A stretch of DNA of 64,000 bases from Lewinellaceae bacterium (GCA_016719605.1 JADJYW010000004.1:124001-188000); one strand, 5' to 3'. Numbered from the stretch's first letter, positions 10,319-19,013 are shown. Notes: generated by a model from the letters alone, not told the origin. Made by a program: numbers and translations.

Positions 10319-11092
10319 ATGGATATTCAATCCTTCATACAATCCGGTTTGCTGGAAGCCTACGCGCTGAACCAGTGCTCGCCCGAAGAACGGGCCGAGG
10401 TGGAGCGCATGGCCGCTGCGCACCCGGAAGTCCGGGCCGAAATTGATGCTATCGAACAGACGCTGGAACAAGTGGCGCTTGTCAATGCCGTGCCGCCGCC
10501 GGCGGGACTGAAGGATCAAATTTTGCAACAGGTGCGTGCCGACCGCAGCGGCGGCGGTACGCCACCGGGCAACAAAGGAAGATTGCCCTGGATAACGGCC
10601 TTGCCCTGGGTTGCCGTGCTGGCGCTCGGACTGCTCGCCGTGTGGCAAGCCCGGGAAAAAAACAGCCTGAACGAACGCGTAGCCACCCTGCAAACCCGGG
10701 TGGCCGACTGCGATACCCGGGCACAACAGCAAGCCGGCATGCAAGACGTCATTGCCCTCCTGCGCGACAGCGATACCCGTGCCATTCGCCTGAGCGATGC
10801 CGCCGCCGGTGCAGATGCCAAAGTAACCGCCACCGTGTGGCACAATCCAGCCCGGGCCGAAACCATGCTCGACATCAACAGCTTGCCCGCCCCCGAAAGT
10901 GGCAAGTACTTCCAGTTTTGGGCTATCGTAGCGGGCAAGCCCGTCAGTATGGGCATGGTAAACCTGCGCGGCGCCGATGCTTTCCAGGCGCTTCCATTCA
11001 TTCAAAATGCCGAGGCATTCGCCATTTCTGCCGAAAACAAACCGAGCGGCAGCCCGATGCCGACACTGGTGGTATTGGTAGGGAAAGTGTGA
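10319..11092 (+). CDS. Membrane anti-sigma factor, RskA-like
   Basis: A 257-residue protein encoded just after the ECF sigma gene. The N-terminal ~75 residues (SGLLEAYALNQCSPEERAE and the following helices) match anti-sigma domains that bind sigma regions 2 and 4. A single membrane span (WITALPWVAVLALGLLAVW, about residues 100-118) is followed by a short coiled-coil-like stretch. The C-terminal RskA-type periplasmic domain runs from about 170 to 257 (HNPARAETMLDINSLPAPES, then YFQFWAIVAGKPVSMG). It would hold the sigma factor at the inner membrane until an envelope signal triggers release or proteolysis. The ATG at 10319 begins MDIQSFIQSGLL. The gene ends 11 bp before a MITE-like repeat. Confidence 0.9.
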   Translation: MDIQSFIQSGLLEAYALNQCSPEERAEVERMAAAHPEVRAEIDAIEQTLEQVALVNAVPPPAGLKDQILQQVRADRSGGGTPPGNKGRLPWITALPWVAVLALGLLAVWQAREKNSLNERVATLQTRVADCDTRAQQQAGMQDVIALLRDSDTRAIRLSDAAAGADAKVTATVWHNPARAETMLDINSLPAPESGKYFQFWAIVAGKPVSMGMVNLRGADAFQALPFIQNAEAFAISAENKPSGSPMPTLVVLVGKV

Positions 11093-11103
11093 GGCCTGGA
11101 ACA

Positions 11104-11300
11104 GAGGCCGTCTCAAAAGCACGATTCTAACGGGAATTGAAATTTGGTACTGCCTGATTTTTTTCAGACAGGATTTACAAGATTCACAGGATAAATGAGG
11201 CGGCGGGGCCGCCAAAAATCCTGTAAATCCTTTTCATCCTGTCAAAAATGGATTCGCCTGTCAACGGCGCAATACCGTGCGGACTTTTATGAGAAGCGTT
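11104..11300 (+). repeat. MITE-like element, copy A (degenerate)
   Basis: About 195 bp beginning GAGGCCGTCTCAAAAGC, with the same internal layout as copies at 14023, 34510 and 52705. It contains the ACGGGAATTGA block, a 26-bp imperfect inverted repeat (GACAGGAT...ATCCTGTC arms), an internal GGCGGC-GGG-GCCGCC hairpin and the GATTCGCCTGTCAACGGCGC block. The right terminal repeat has decayed to ATGAGAAGCG. It fills the gap between the 3' ends of two convergent genes. Confidence 0.75.
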
Positions 11301-11303
11301 TTA

Positions 11304-11825
11304 TCACTCATCCCGCCACGCATAATCGCACCGCACCACCACCCGCACCGGCGCAAACTGCACCGTGCCGCCAATGTGCCCGACATCCTCCCCAAAGGTG
11401 TCCGTGACGATCCTTGCGCGGCGAATGATCCCTTCTCCCTTGTACCACCGATAGCCACGCGCACCGATATTTGGCCCGGCTGCGACGCCGCCCGTTTCCG
11501 CCAGCGACACATCGCACAGGCGGCATTTGGCCAGTTCGCCCACCTCGATGCGGCGACTGAACGTGCCGGTGATTGTGGTGAAATCGTTGGCCTTTTCCGA
11601 AAAAATGATGTCCCCGTCTATTTGCAAAAAAGTGCCGTCCAGCGACACGCGAAAGGTACAGCGCCAGTCGCCCAGACCATACGTATCGGCATCGCCGCGC
11701 ACGAGTTTGTCTGCTGTAATCTGAACGTCGGGCAGGTCAATCTGGAAAGACTGCTGGGCCCAGGTGTGCCGGACAGAAACTAAAATCAGCAGACAAAAGA
11801 GGAACGGGCGGAGACGGATGGGCAT
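11304..11825 (-). CDS. Secreted hypothetical protein (173 aa)
   Basis: The protein starts MPIRLRPFLFCLLILVSV and ends its signal peptide near HTWAQQ, so export across the inner membrane is expected. The mature part is beta-rich, with alternating strands such as FQIDLPDVQITADKL and GTFLQIDGDIIFSE, and a CRLCDV motif with two nearby cysteines. I do not recognise the family. The stop codon lies immediately beside the decayed right end of MITE copy A, so the last residues could have been affected by that insertion. It stands alone on the minus strand, facing the anti-sigma gene. Confidence 0.65.
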   Translation of the reverse strand: MPIRLRPFLFCLLILVSVRHTWAQQSFQIDLPDVQITADKLVRGDADTYGLGDWRCTFRVSLDGTFLQIDGDIIFSEKANDFTTITGTFSRRIEVGELAKCRLCDVSLAETGGVAAGPNIGARGYRWYKGEGIIRRARIVTDTFGEDVGHIGGTVQFAPVRVVVRCDYAWRDE

Positions 11826-12082
11826 CGTTGTTTGTAGTTAAAATGTGCGTAGAAGGTTTGTCGCAAGCCGATTAAATCCTTCCGGAACGTGTTTGTTCAG
11901 GTTTCCCTGATCGGAAGTGAAGCAATGTGCCTGCCCGGACAAGTACGAGTCGAGCAGCGTTCCCGGATTTTTTCAAAAAAAAATGTCAATGCAAAAAACC
12001 GGTTCGTGGGCAGGCCTCGTAGGTGGAAGTTGTAAGGCTTTACCAACACATTCTACTCACACTGTACAAAATTGATTTGACT
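11826..12082. other. Intergenic, divergent promoter region
   Basis: About 257 bp between the divergent 11825 gene and the barrel gene at 12083. It holds short A-rich tracts near 11972 but no gene and no repeat shared with other parts of the window. No exact TAnnTTTG box was found. Confidence 0.4.
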
Positions 12083-12961
12083 ATGCAAACCAATCGTCTT
12101 TTAAGCGCCCTGGCGCTCTTCTGCTTGCCGGTATTGGCACTGGCCCAAAGCCCGGTGAGCGGGTTTATGAACGGGAAGGGGCACGGCGTCTTCGCCAAAT
12201 CCTTCACCGCCGAACAATACGACAATGTTTTTTTGGCGCCCAATGACGCGGACGGTGTGCCGGTGTTCAATGAGGTGAACGTAAAAAGTATCTCCATGTA
12301 CGCTTCCTACGGTATCACCGATCGCTTCGATGTGGTGTTCGGCCTGCCGTACATCAAAGTTGAAGGAGCAGCCAACGAAACAGTGCTGCGCGAACTCGGT
12401 TTTGAAAACGAGCGCAGTGGCATCCAGGATGTTTCTCTGTTCGTCAAGTACAACCCCTACAGCCTTGATGGCGGCATCGGTAAACTGGACTTCATCGTGG
12501 CCGCCGGCCTGAAAACCCCGCTTGGAAATTACAAAGTGGACGAAGGGCTGCAATCCATCATCGCTATTGGCAACCGCGCCACCAGCGTCGGCGGCATGGC
12601 CATTGCCCAGTTTCGTGCTTCGTCCGGCTTTTTTGCCACTACCCAGATCGGGTACAGCCTGCGCAACGGCGAGGTGCCCAACGCCCTCGTCGGTGAAATC
12701 AAGGCCGGCTACGGCAACCGGTATTTTTATGTGGATGCCTGGTATGCCGGCCAGGTGTCGGACGGTGGCGTGAACATCCTCGGCGAAGGGTTCACGGGCT
12801 TTTTTCCGGCCACCGATGTGACGTACACCCGGGCCGGATTGAGCGTATTTGTGCCCGTGGCGGCCGGTTTCGGTATTTCAGCCGGGGTAAACAAATACCT
12901 GACGGGACGCAACATCGGCGAGGCTACGGGCTTCTCCGGAAGCGTGGTCTATGCTTTTTAA
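12083..12961 (+). CDS. Outer-membrane beta-barrel-like protein, paralogue of the 46.9-47.9 kb barrel
   Basis: A 292-residue exported protein; the signal peptide MQTNRLLSALALFCLPVLALAQ supports the ATG at 12083. The mature region consists of alternating amphipathic strands (SMYASYGITDRFDVVFGLPY, FFATTQIGYSLRNG, AGLSVFVPVAAGFGISAGV) and ends in an aromatic residue (SGSVVYAF), as outer-membrane barrels do. Segments YGITD-x3-V-x-GLPYI and L-(T/S)-GRN-(I/V)-G are shared with the minus-strand protein at 46935-47873, so the two are paralogues. The FAS1 lipoprotein follows 37 bp downstream, suggesting one operon. A transport or sensing role is unknown. Confidence 0.78.
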   Translation: MQTNRLLSALALFCLPVLALAQSPVSGFMNGKGHGVFAKSFTAEQYDNVFLAPNDADGVPVFNEVNVKSISMYASYGITDRFDVVFGLPYIKVEGAANETVLRELGFENERSGIQDVSLFVKYNPYSLDGGIGKLDFIVAAGLKTPLGNYKVDEGLQSIIAIGNRATSVGGMAIAQFRASSGFFATTQIGYSLRNGEVPNALVGEIKAGYGNRYFYVDAWYAGQVSDGGVNILGEGFTGFFPATDVTYTRAGLSVFVPVAAGFGISAGVNKYLTGRNIGEATGFSGSVVYAF

Positions 12962-12998
12962 ACGTGCTTTTTTCACAACCAAAACAACACACAACACC

Positions 12999-13985
12999 AT
13001 GCGATACATTCAAAAATACCTGCTGAATGCCGTGCTCGCCGCGGCCATTATTTCCCAAATTGCCTGCAAAAAAGACGACGACGTGCTGCCCAGTATCGCT
13101 TCCATCGCCGTCACCAATGCCGATTTCAGCACCCTCGAAGATGCGGCCGTGCTCGGCGGTGTAGCTGGCGTGCTTTCCAATTCCAACCCCGGCGATCCCT
13201 CCGGCGCCTACACGGTGTTTGCACCCAACAATGCGGCCTTTTCCCGGCTGGGACTGAACAACGGGGCCGACCTGGCCGTGTTGCAGCCCGATTTCCTGAC
13301 CAGTACGCTGCTCTACCACGTTTCCAACGGCAACCTCGACGGCGGCAGTATCGCCAACGACGGCACTTCGCCCTCCGCACTGGGGCCGGTGCGCCGGTTT
13401 ATCACGCGCGGCAGCGACCGCTACATCAACGGTTCCAAAATTCTGGCTACCGACGTGCCCGCATCCAACGGCGTCGTGCATGTCATTGACAAAGTGCTGC
13501 TGGCTACGGGCGCCGACATCGTACAATCGGCCGTGGCGCTCATGGACGCTAAGGTATTCATCGTGCCGGAGCTGTCGTTTTTGGTAGAGGCCGTGCTTTA
13601 CGCCGACCTTGCCGGAGCGCTAACGGCTTCGCCGGGCAGCCCGTCGTTCACGGTGTTTGCGCCCACCGATGCCGCGTTCAAACAATTGGGTGTAGACCTC
13701 GGCGTGGCCTTGAATGTGCCGGCGGACATCCGCCAGTTGCCGAAAGAAGTTGTGACGGCGGTGCTGCTCAACCACGTTATTGCCGACGGTGGGAAGTTTG
13801 CTCCAGAAATGAACGGCGGGATGGTGTCTCCGCTGGGCGGCACGCCGCTCACGCTGGGCGCTTTCAGCAACGGTACGCTGACGGTGCAGGGAAAAAGCAA
13901 CACGATACCGGCGAACATGGTCATCCCGGACGTACTGACCACCAACGGCGTGGTGCATGTGATTGACCGGGTGCTGTTGCCCTGA
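12999..13985 (+). CDS. Fasciclin (FAS1) domain lipoprotein
   Basis: A 328-residue lipoprotein. The N-terminus MRYIQKYLLNAVLAAAIISQ is followed by an IAC lipobox and KKDDD, which favours the ATG at 12999 over 12951. Two FAS1 domains follow. Domain 1 is about residues 35-175, with H1-type YTVFAPNNAAFSRL and H2-type NGVVHVIDKVLL. Domain 2 is about 180-328, with FTVFAPTDAAFKQLG and NGVVHVIDRVLLP. FAS1 domains mediate cell-cell or cell-matrix adhesion, so this protein probably sits on the outer membrane, facing the surface or periplasm. It follows the barrel gene in what looks like a two-gene operon. MITE copy B begins 38 bp after the stop. Confidence 0.92.
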   Translation: MRYIQKYLLNAVLAAAIISQIACKKDDDVLPSIASIAVTNADFSTLEDAAVLGGVAGVLSNSNPGDPSGAYTVFAPNNAAFSRLGLNNGADLAVLQPDFLTSTLLYHVSNGNLDGGSIANDGTSPSALGPVRRFITRGSDRYINGSKILATDVPASNGVVHVIDKVLLATGADIVQSAVALMDAKVFIVPELSFLVEAVLYADLAGALTASPGSPSFTVFAPTDAAFKQLGVDLGVALNVPADIRQLPKEVVTAVLLNHVIADGGKFAPEMNGGMVSPLGGTPLTLGAFSNGTLTVQGKSNTIPANMVIPDVLTTNGVVHVIDRVLLP

Positions 13986-14022
13986 GTTGGCTGCATCTGC
14001 TTTTTCGCCGCCTGATTGAAAT

Positions 14023-14202
14023 GAGGCTGTCTCATAAGTCCGTACCGTATTGCGCCGTTGACAGGCGAATTCATTTTTTGACAGGATAAAAAGGATTTAC
14101 AGGATTTTCGGCGACGGAGTCGCCTCATTTATCCTGTAAATCCTTTTTATTCTGTCTGAAAAAAATCAATTCCCGTCAAAGCCATGCTTTTGAGACAGCC
14201 TC
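14023..14202 (-). repeat. MITE-like element, copy B (180 bp, intact termini)
   Basis: Exactly 180 bp with terminal inverted repeats GAGGCTGTCTCATAAG and CTTTTGAGACAGCCTC. Read on the minus strand it is almost identical to copy D at 52705-52884. The inner GGCGAC-TCC-GTCGCC hairpin sits inside a longer imperfect palindrome. It is flanked on both sides by AAAT, a possible 4-bp target-site duplication. It lies between the convergent FAS1 and YugP-like genes. Confidence 0.85.
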
Positions 14203-14289
14203 AAATGGAAAACAATCCGGTGTCGAACGGTATTTCCGGCTCTACCTCCCGGCGGCTCCTGTGCATCAAATATTTGGAGGTGCGCGACT

Positions 14290-14973
14290 TTATTCCCGGC
14301 TGCCCATGAACCGCAGCAGCAGGTAGAGAAACTGCAACAGGGCTGCCAGCGCTGCGGACACATACGTCATGGCTGCCCAGAAAAGTGCGTCTTTGGCGCC
14401 GGTGTACTGTTCGCCGCGAGCCACGCCGCTGTTGTCGAGCCAGGCCAGCGCCCGCCGGCTGGCGTCAAATTCCACCGGGAGTGTGATCAGGCTGAAGAGG
14501 CAGGTGATACCGAATGCGACCAGCACGATCATCATGACGATCGGGCTTTTCAGAAACGACATGCTAACCAGACCGAACATCAGCAAGTACTGCTGCAGCG
14601 ATGCGGCAATGTTGACCACAGGCACCAGTGCCGAACGCATCTGGAGCATGCTGTATGCCGTGGCGTGTTGCACAGCGTGTCCACACTCGTGTGCGGCTAC
14701 GGCAGCAGCGGCCACATTCCGACCGTGGTACACATCATGGCTGAGGTTTACGGTTTTGTTGGTCGGATTGTAGTGGTCGGTCAACTGGCCTTCCACCGCT
14801 GTGATGTTGACATCGTGGATGCCGTAGTGCCGGAGCATGGTGGCAGCCACTTCAGCGCCGTTCATGCCGTTGAGCAGCGGCACGCCGCTGTATTTTTTGA
14901 ATTTGCTGCGCAATGTACCGCTCAGGATCATCCCGATGACGGTAAAAAGGACACTGATAATTATGAGACCCAT
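14290..14973 (-). CDS. Zinc metallopeptidase, YugP family (membrane)
   Basis: A 227-residue membrane protein of the neutral zinc metallopeptidase 2 family. The catalytic zinc motif HECGHAVQHA is near residues 96-105, preceded by the family's NLSHDVYHGRNVAAAAVAA block. Hydrophobic segments are visible at residues 1-20, around 120-140, 145-165 and near the C-terminus (ALAALLQFLYLLL). The conserved PVEFDASRRALAWL segment, typical of the family, is also present. Its substrates are not known. It is monocistronic by context, ending 88 bp from MITE copy B. The start ATG at 14973 directly precedes the first membrane segment. Confidence 0.93.
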   Translation of the reverse strand: MGLIIISVLFTVIGMILSGTLRSKFKKYSGVPLLNGMNGAEVAATMLRHYGIHDVNITAVEGQLTDHYNPTNKTVNLSHDVYHGRNVAAAAVAAHECGHAVQHATAYSMLQMRSALVPVVNIAASLQQYLLMFGLVSMSFLKSPIVMMIVLVAFGITCLFSLITLPVEFDASRRALAWLDNSGVARGEQYTGAKDALFWAAMTYVSAALAALLQFLYLLLRFMGSRE

Positions 14974-14981
14974 TTTTTAAA

Positions 14982-15024
14982 AGTTTTGAGTTTTGAGTTT
15001 TGAGTTTTGAGTTTTGAGTTTTTT
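14982..15024. repeat. Short tandem repeat of TTTTGAG heptamer
   Basis: The heptamer TTTTGAG is repeated about five times in a row in the gap between serS and the metallopeptidase gene, upstream of the latter. The reverse-complement heptamer (CTCAAAA) recurs as a tandem at 63223-63256 in front of purC. It resembles a slipped-strand microsatellite and may affect spacing in the 5' region of the 14973 gene. Confidence 0.7.
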
Positions 15025-15093
15025 TAAAAAATCCTCAAAAATGGACGGGAGATGAAACGATTGGCTTCGGGAAAAGTTTGCGCGGGAAGGCGT

Positions 15094-16374
15094 CTAACCG
15101 ATTGTTTTGAATCCAGTGTACTTGTGTAATGCCTTGGGGATGCGGATACCTTCGGCTGTTTGGTTGTTTTCCAGCAGGGCGGCTACAATTCGGGGCAATG
15201 CCAGAGCCGATCCGTTCAGGGTGTGGGCTAATTGGATGCGGTTGTCGGCATCGCGGTAGCGCAGTTGCATGCGGTTGCTCTGGAATGTCTCAAAATTGGA
15301 TACAGAGCTGACCTCCAGCCAGCGCTGTTGCGCGCCTGACCATACCTCGAAGTCGAAGGTTTTGGCTGAGGCAAACCCGGTATCGCCGCCGCAAAGCAGG
15401 AGGATGCGGTAGGGCAGCTCGAGTTTGGTCAGGAGGCGTTGGACGTGGCGAAGCATTTGCAGGAGCGCGGGGTAAGAGTTTTCGGGATGCTCCACGCGTA
15501 CGATTTCTACTTTGTCGAACTGGTGCAAACGGTTGAGGCCGCGAACATGCGCACCCCAGGCGCCGGCCTCCCGACGGAAGCAGGGGGTGTAGGCCGTCAT
15601 GCGGACGGGCAAGTCCTTTTCGGGGATAATGGCGTCGCGCAGGATATTGGTCACCGGTACTTCGGCGGTCGGGATGAGGTAGAGGTTGTCGCGCTCGCAG
15701 GTGTACATCTGGGCTTCCTTGTCGGGCAGTTGGCCGGTGCCGCGCGCACTGTCTTCGTTGACCAAAAGCGGGGGCAGTATCTCCTCGTAACCGGCTTTGG
15801 TATTTTCATCGAGGAAAAACTGGATCAGGGCGCGTTGCAGTTTGGCGCCCTGACCGCGGTAGACCGGAAAGCCGGCGCCGGTGAGTTTCACCCCGAGGTC
15901 AAAATCAATCAGGTTGTATTTTTTGATCAAGTCCCAGTGCGGGAGCGCATCGGGTGGCAGTGCGGGAAAGGGTTTATCCCAGGCGCGGTGCACTTTGTTG
16001 TCGTCGGCTCCGGCCCCTTTGGGTACGGACTTGTGTGGGCAGTTGGGCACGGAGTAGAGCAAGTCGTCAAGGGCTTTTTTGGCGGAGTCAAACTGTTCTT
16101 CGGCTTGTTTGGCCTGTTCTTTCAGCGCGGCTACCCGGGCTTTGAGTGCCTCGGCTTCGCTTTGTTTGCCCTGGCCCATGAGTTGGCCGATTTGGGCAGA
16201 AAAGCGTTTGTTTTCGGCCAGCAGGTCATCCAGTTTTTTTTGGGCGGCGCGGCGCTCGTCATCCGTCTGTAGTATCTGATCCACCACTTTTGTCTGTTGT
16301 GCGGTCCAGTTTCTTTTGCGCAAGCCATTGACAATGCGCTTTTTGTCTTCTCGAATATTTTTTACCTGAAGCAT
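15094..16374 (-). CDS. serS: Seryl-tRNA synthetase
   Basis: A 426-residue class II aminoacyl-tRNA synthetase charging tRNA-Ser (and tRNA-Sec where present). The N-terminal coiled-coil arm covers about residues 25-105, with long KR/E-rich helices. The catalytic core has TGAGFPVYRGQGAKLQRALI (motif 1 region), TAYTPCFRREAGAWG then RGLNRLHQF (motif 2), and NRIQLAHTLNGSALALPRI (motif 3). Length and order match bacterial SerRS. The start MLQVKNIREDKKRIV is typical. It is transcribed divergently from rho. A TATCTTGC stretch on the minus strand just upstream (around 16401-16407) resembles a -7 box. Confidence 0.97.
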   Translation of the reverse strand: MLQVKNIREDKKRIVNGLRKRNWTAQQTKVVDQILQTDDERRAAQKKLDDLLAENKRFSAQIGQLMGQGKQSEAEALKARVAALKEQAKQAEEQFDSAKKALDDLLYSVPNCPHKSVPKGAGADDNKVHRAWDKPFPALPPDALPHWDLIKKYNLIDFDLGVKLTGAGFPVYRGQGAKLQRALIQFFLDENTKAGYEEILPPLLVNEDSARGTGQLPDKEAQMYTCERDNLYLIPTAEVPVTNILRDAIIPEKDLPVRMTAYTPCFRREAGAWGAHVRGLNRLHQFDKVEIVRVEHPENSYPALLQMLRHVQRLLTKLELPYRILLLCGGDTGFASAKTFDFEVWSGAQQRWLEVSSVSNFETFQSNRMQLRYRDADNRIQLAHTLNGSALALPRIVAALLENNQTAEGIRIPKALHKYTGFKTIG

Positions 16375-16793
16375 TTTGTAGCAAGAATTTTTCTTGGGCG
16401 CAAGATAGCGTGAATTTCAAAATAGGATTACCTTTGCCGCGTTCATTTCTGAAACGGTCTGTCTCCACCGTCCTCCGTCAGCACGCCCTCCACAACTTTT
16501 CCTCTCTGTTTTGGTCTGATTTTTGGCATCGTGCAACAAGGAACGGTCCGTTTGTTCAAAGGCATGATCCCCGTTGATACCAATTTTTCACAACAAGATT
16601 TCCTGTCTGCCGCACCACTACGTTCTGGCCGTAGACTTCGATGTTGACCGACACTTAAGCACTTCTTATTGTCCTGAACTATTACCCAACCGCTCTTTCC
16701 ACCTCTTCTTGGCATTCCGTTCGCCGTTGAATACCCTCAACCCTGCTTCGCTTTCCAAGTTCACACTCAATTTCTATCTCCTCTATTCCTGCC
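16375..16793. other. serS-rho divergent region and long rho leader
   Basis: About 420 bp without a credible gene. It carries the minus-strand serS promoter area and a plus-strand TACCTTTG box at 16429, leaving a rho leader of roughly 350 nt. Short frames here lack protein character. Long rho leaders elsewhere take part in autoregulation; that is only an inference here. Confidence 0.45.
16429..16436 (+). promoter_or_regulatory. Bacteroidota -7 promoter box (TACCTTTG) for rho
   Basis: Exact match to the TAnnTTTG element of the Bacteroidota housekeeping sigma factor, on the plus strand in the serS-rho divergent region. It would start a transcript near 16442. Confidence 0.5.
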
Positions 16794-18830
16794 ATGTACG
16801 ATATTTTGCAGTTGAATGACATGCTGGTGCCCGAACTCAAAGAAGTTGCCGCCCAGCTGGGAATCAAAGGTTTCCACAAATTTACCAAACAAGACCTTAT
16901 TTACAAGATACTGGATGAGCAAGCGCTCGCCCTGAAAAAAACCGGCGGCGACAAAGTCCCCGTGGTTGAGGAGCCTGCTCCGGGACGCAAAATAGTGGTG
17001 CGCAGCGAACCCGCTCCGAAAAAAGAACCCCAAAGCCCGTCTGCAGACAAACGCCCCCGACAGCCTCGCCAAAAGGAAGAAAAGCCCGCTCAAAAACCAC
17101 AACAAACAACGCCCCCGGAACCCACCCCGGCAGAACGAAAACCCAACACGGATAACCGGGGGCAACAACCCCGCAACCGCGACGACCGCAATCAGCAACC
17201 CCGTAACCGCGACGACCGCAATCAGCAAAACCGCGACCAGCAACAACCGCGTACCCGCGACGACCGCGAACCACAAAACCGCGACCAGCAGCAACCGCGT
17301 ACCCGCGACGACCGCGAACCACAAAACCGCGACCAGCAGCAACCGCGCAACCGCGACGACCGCGAAGTACAAAACCGCGATCAGCAGCAACCGCGCAACC
17401 GCGACGACCGCGAAGTACAAAACCGCGATCAGCAACAACCGCGTACCCGCGACCGACGCGATAACCCGCGCGACGACCGCGACCGGCGCGGCCGCAATCA
17501 GCGGCCGGGCAATCCCAATCTGGTAGATCAGGATGCCACAAAACTCAATACGGCAGAAGAGGACTTTGTAGCACCACCCATGTCCGACGAGGATGATGAC
17601 ATGGTGGTGCGGCCGGCTGCTCAGACGCCGGACAATATCGGCCAGCGCAGCCAAACGCGTCAGGAAGAGCAAGTCGTCATGCCCGTCATCGAACGTTTCG
17701 ATGTGGAACTGGACGGTGTTATCGAAGGGGAGGGCACCCTCGAAATGATGCCCGACGGCTACGGATTCCTGCGTTCTGCCGATTACAATTACATGACCAG
17801 TCCCGACGATATCTATGTGTCGCCGTCACAAGTCAAACTTTTTGGCCTGCGGACGGGCGACACCGTGAACGGCGCCATACGCCCGCCCAAGGAAGGTGAA
17901 AAGTATTTCGCCCTGCTCAAAGTGAGCCGCATCAACGGCTTCGACCCCAAAGATGTGCGCGACCGCGTGCCGTTCGACTACCTCACGCCCCTGTTCCCGA
18001 CGCAAAAATTCAACCTGCTGACCAGTCCTACCGGGCGCGACTTCGGCAACCGGATCATCGAACTGTTTACCCCCCTCGGGAAAGGCCAGCGCGGTCTTAT
18101 CGTCGCGCAACCTAAAACGGGTAAAACTTTTTTGCTCAAGGATATCGCAAACGCTATCACCAAAAACCACCCGGAATGCTACGTCATCGTCCTGCTCATT
18201 GACGAACGCCCGGAGGAGGTGACCGATATGCGCCGCAGCGTGAAAGCCGAAGTGGTGGCTTCTACGTTTGACGAAGCAGCCGACAACCACGTTCGATTGG
18301 CCAACATCGTACTGGAAAAAGCCAAACGTATGGTTGAGTGCGGACACCACGTCGCCATTCTGCTCGACTCCATTACCCGCATGGCCCGCGCATACAACAC
18401 CGTGGCCCCTGCCTCGGGCAAGGTACTCTCCGGCGGTGTAGAAGCCACCGCTCTGCAAAAACCCAAAAAATTCTTCGGCGCCGCCCGCGCTATCGAAAAC
18501 GGCGGATCGCTCACCATCCTGGCTACCGCCCTCATCGATACCGGCTCGAAAATGGACACCGTTATCTTTGAGGAATTCAAAGGTACCGGCAACATGGAAC
18601 TCCAACTCGACCGCAACTTAGCCAACCGCCGCCTCTTCCCGAGCATTGACCTCACCAAGTCGAGCACACGACGCGAAGAGCTGCTGCTGGACAAGGACAC
18701 GCTCCAGCGTATGTTTATCATTCGCAACCACCTCGCCGACATGAAACCCGAAGAGGCTATGGAGTTTATGAAAAAACAGATGATGCACTCGTCCAGCAAC
18801 GAAGAATTCCTGGAGTCTATGAATCGCTAA
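16794..18830 (+). CDS. rho: Transcription termination factor Rho with disordered repeat insertion
   Basis: A 678-residue hexameric RNA-dependent ATPase that terminates transcription. Residues 1-45 form the Rho N-terminal helical domain (LNDMLVPELKEVAAQLGIKG). About 60-250 is a long low-complexity insertion rich in R, N, D, Q and P, including 16-residue repeats (17229-17456). An OSB/CSD-like RNA-binding domain follows (GEGTLEMMPDGYGFLRS, DDIYVSPSQVKLFGLRTGD). The ATPase core has Walker A VAQPKTGKTFLLKD, Walker B VIVLLIDERPEE, the Q-loop (SGGVEATALQKPKKFF) and R-loop regions. Large Rho insertions are known in Bacteroidota; the one in Bacteroides thetaiotaomicron has been reported to drive phase separation. 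The stop codon abuts a 157-bp palindrome. Confidence 0.97.
   Translation: MYDILQLNDMLVPELKEVAAQLGIKGFHKFTKQDLIYKILDEQALALKKTGGDKVPVVEEPAPGRKIVVRSEPAPKKEPQSPSADKRPRQPRQKEEKPAQKPQQTTPPEPTPAERKPNTDNRGQQPRNRDDRNQQPRNRDDRNQQNRDQQQPRTRDDREPQNRDQQQPRTRDDREPQNRDQQQPRNRDDREVQNRDQQQPRNRDDREVQNRDQQQPRTRDRRDNPRDDRDRRGRNQRPGNPNLVDQDATKLNTAEEDFVAPPMSDEDDDMVVRPAAQTPDNIGQRSQTRQEEQVVMPVIERFDVELDGVIEGEGTLEMMPDGYGFLRSADYNYMTSPDDIYVSPSQVKLFGLRTGDTVNGAIRPPKEGEKYFALLKVSRINGFDPKDVRDRVPFDYLTPLFPTQKFNLLTSPTGRDFGNRIIELFTPLGKGQRGLIVAQPKTGKTFLLKDIANAITKNHPECYVIVLLIDERPEEVTDMRRSVKAEVVASTFDEAADNHVRLANIVLEKAKRMVECGHHVAILLDSITRMARAYNTVAPASGKVLSGGVEATALQKPKKFFGAARAIENGGSLTILATALIDTGSKMDTVIFEEFKGTGNMELQLDRNLANRRLFPSIDLTKSSTRREELLLDKDTLQRMFIIRNHLADMKPEEAMEFMKKQMMHSSSNEEFLESMNR
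17229..17456 (+). repeat. 48-bp tandem repeats coding the Rho low-complexity region
   Basis: Four full 48-bp units and a partial fifth encode 16-residue units reading NRDQQQPR(T/N)RDDRE(P/V)Q. Units 1-2 and units 3-4 are almost identical at DNA level, so the array grew by recent in-frame duplication. Two shorter 27-bp units (PRNRDDRNQ) lie just before it. Confidence 0.9.
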
Positions 18831-18987
18831 GGAACGGTGTTGGAATAAAGGTACAAATTTGGGGAACCGTTTTTGTTGCTGTTGAGGCGAGAGGAGGGCG
18901 TTTAGTGGCGCCTAAACAACCGACGAACAACGAAAACAGCGGCAAAACAAGGCCGCCAAATTTGTACCTTTATTCCGACACCGTTCC
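18831..18987. repeat. 157-bp long palindromic element inserted at the rho stop codon
   Basis: Terminal arms of 32 bp (18831-18862 and 18956-18987) are inverted copies with one mismatch, beginning GGAACGGTGTTGGAATAAAG and ending CTTTATTCCGACACCGTTCC. The interior holds further imperfect inverted repeats, including GTTTAG-TGGCGC-CTAAAC. TAA flanks both ends and is also the rho stop codon, so this looks like an insertion with a 3-bp target duplication. No coding capacity. It may act as a terminator for rho. Confidence 0.8.
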
Positions 18988-19013
18988 TAAGCCGCACAGC
19001 CGCTTGTCGTTGT

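Noticed and set aside
17229..17456. Regularly spaced repeats as a possible CRISPR array
   Set aside because: The repeats are in-frame parts of rho with no unique spacers, and no cas gene is nearby.
16767..17672. Long Val/Ala/Arg-rich reading frame antisense to the rho repeat region
   Set aside because: It exists only because the 48-bp repeats lack stops in that frame; the rho frame is clearly the coding one.
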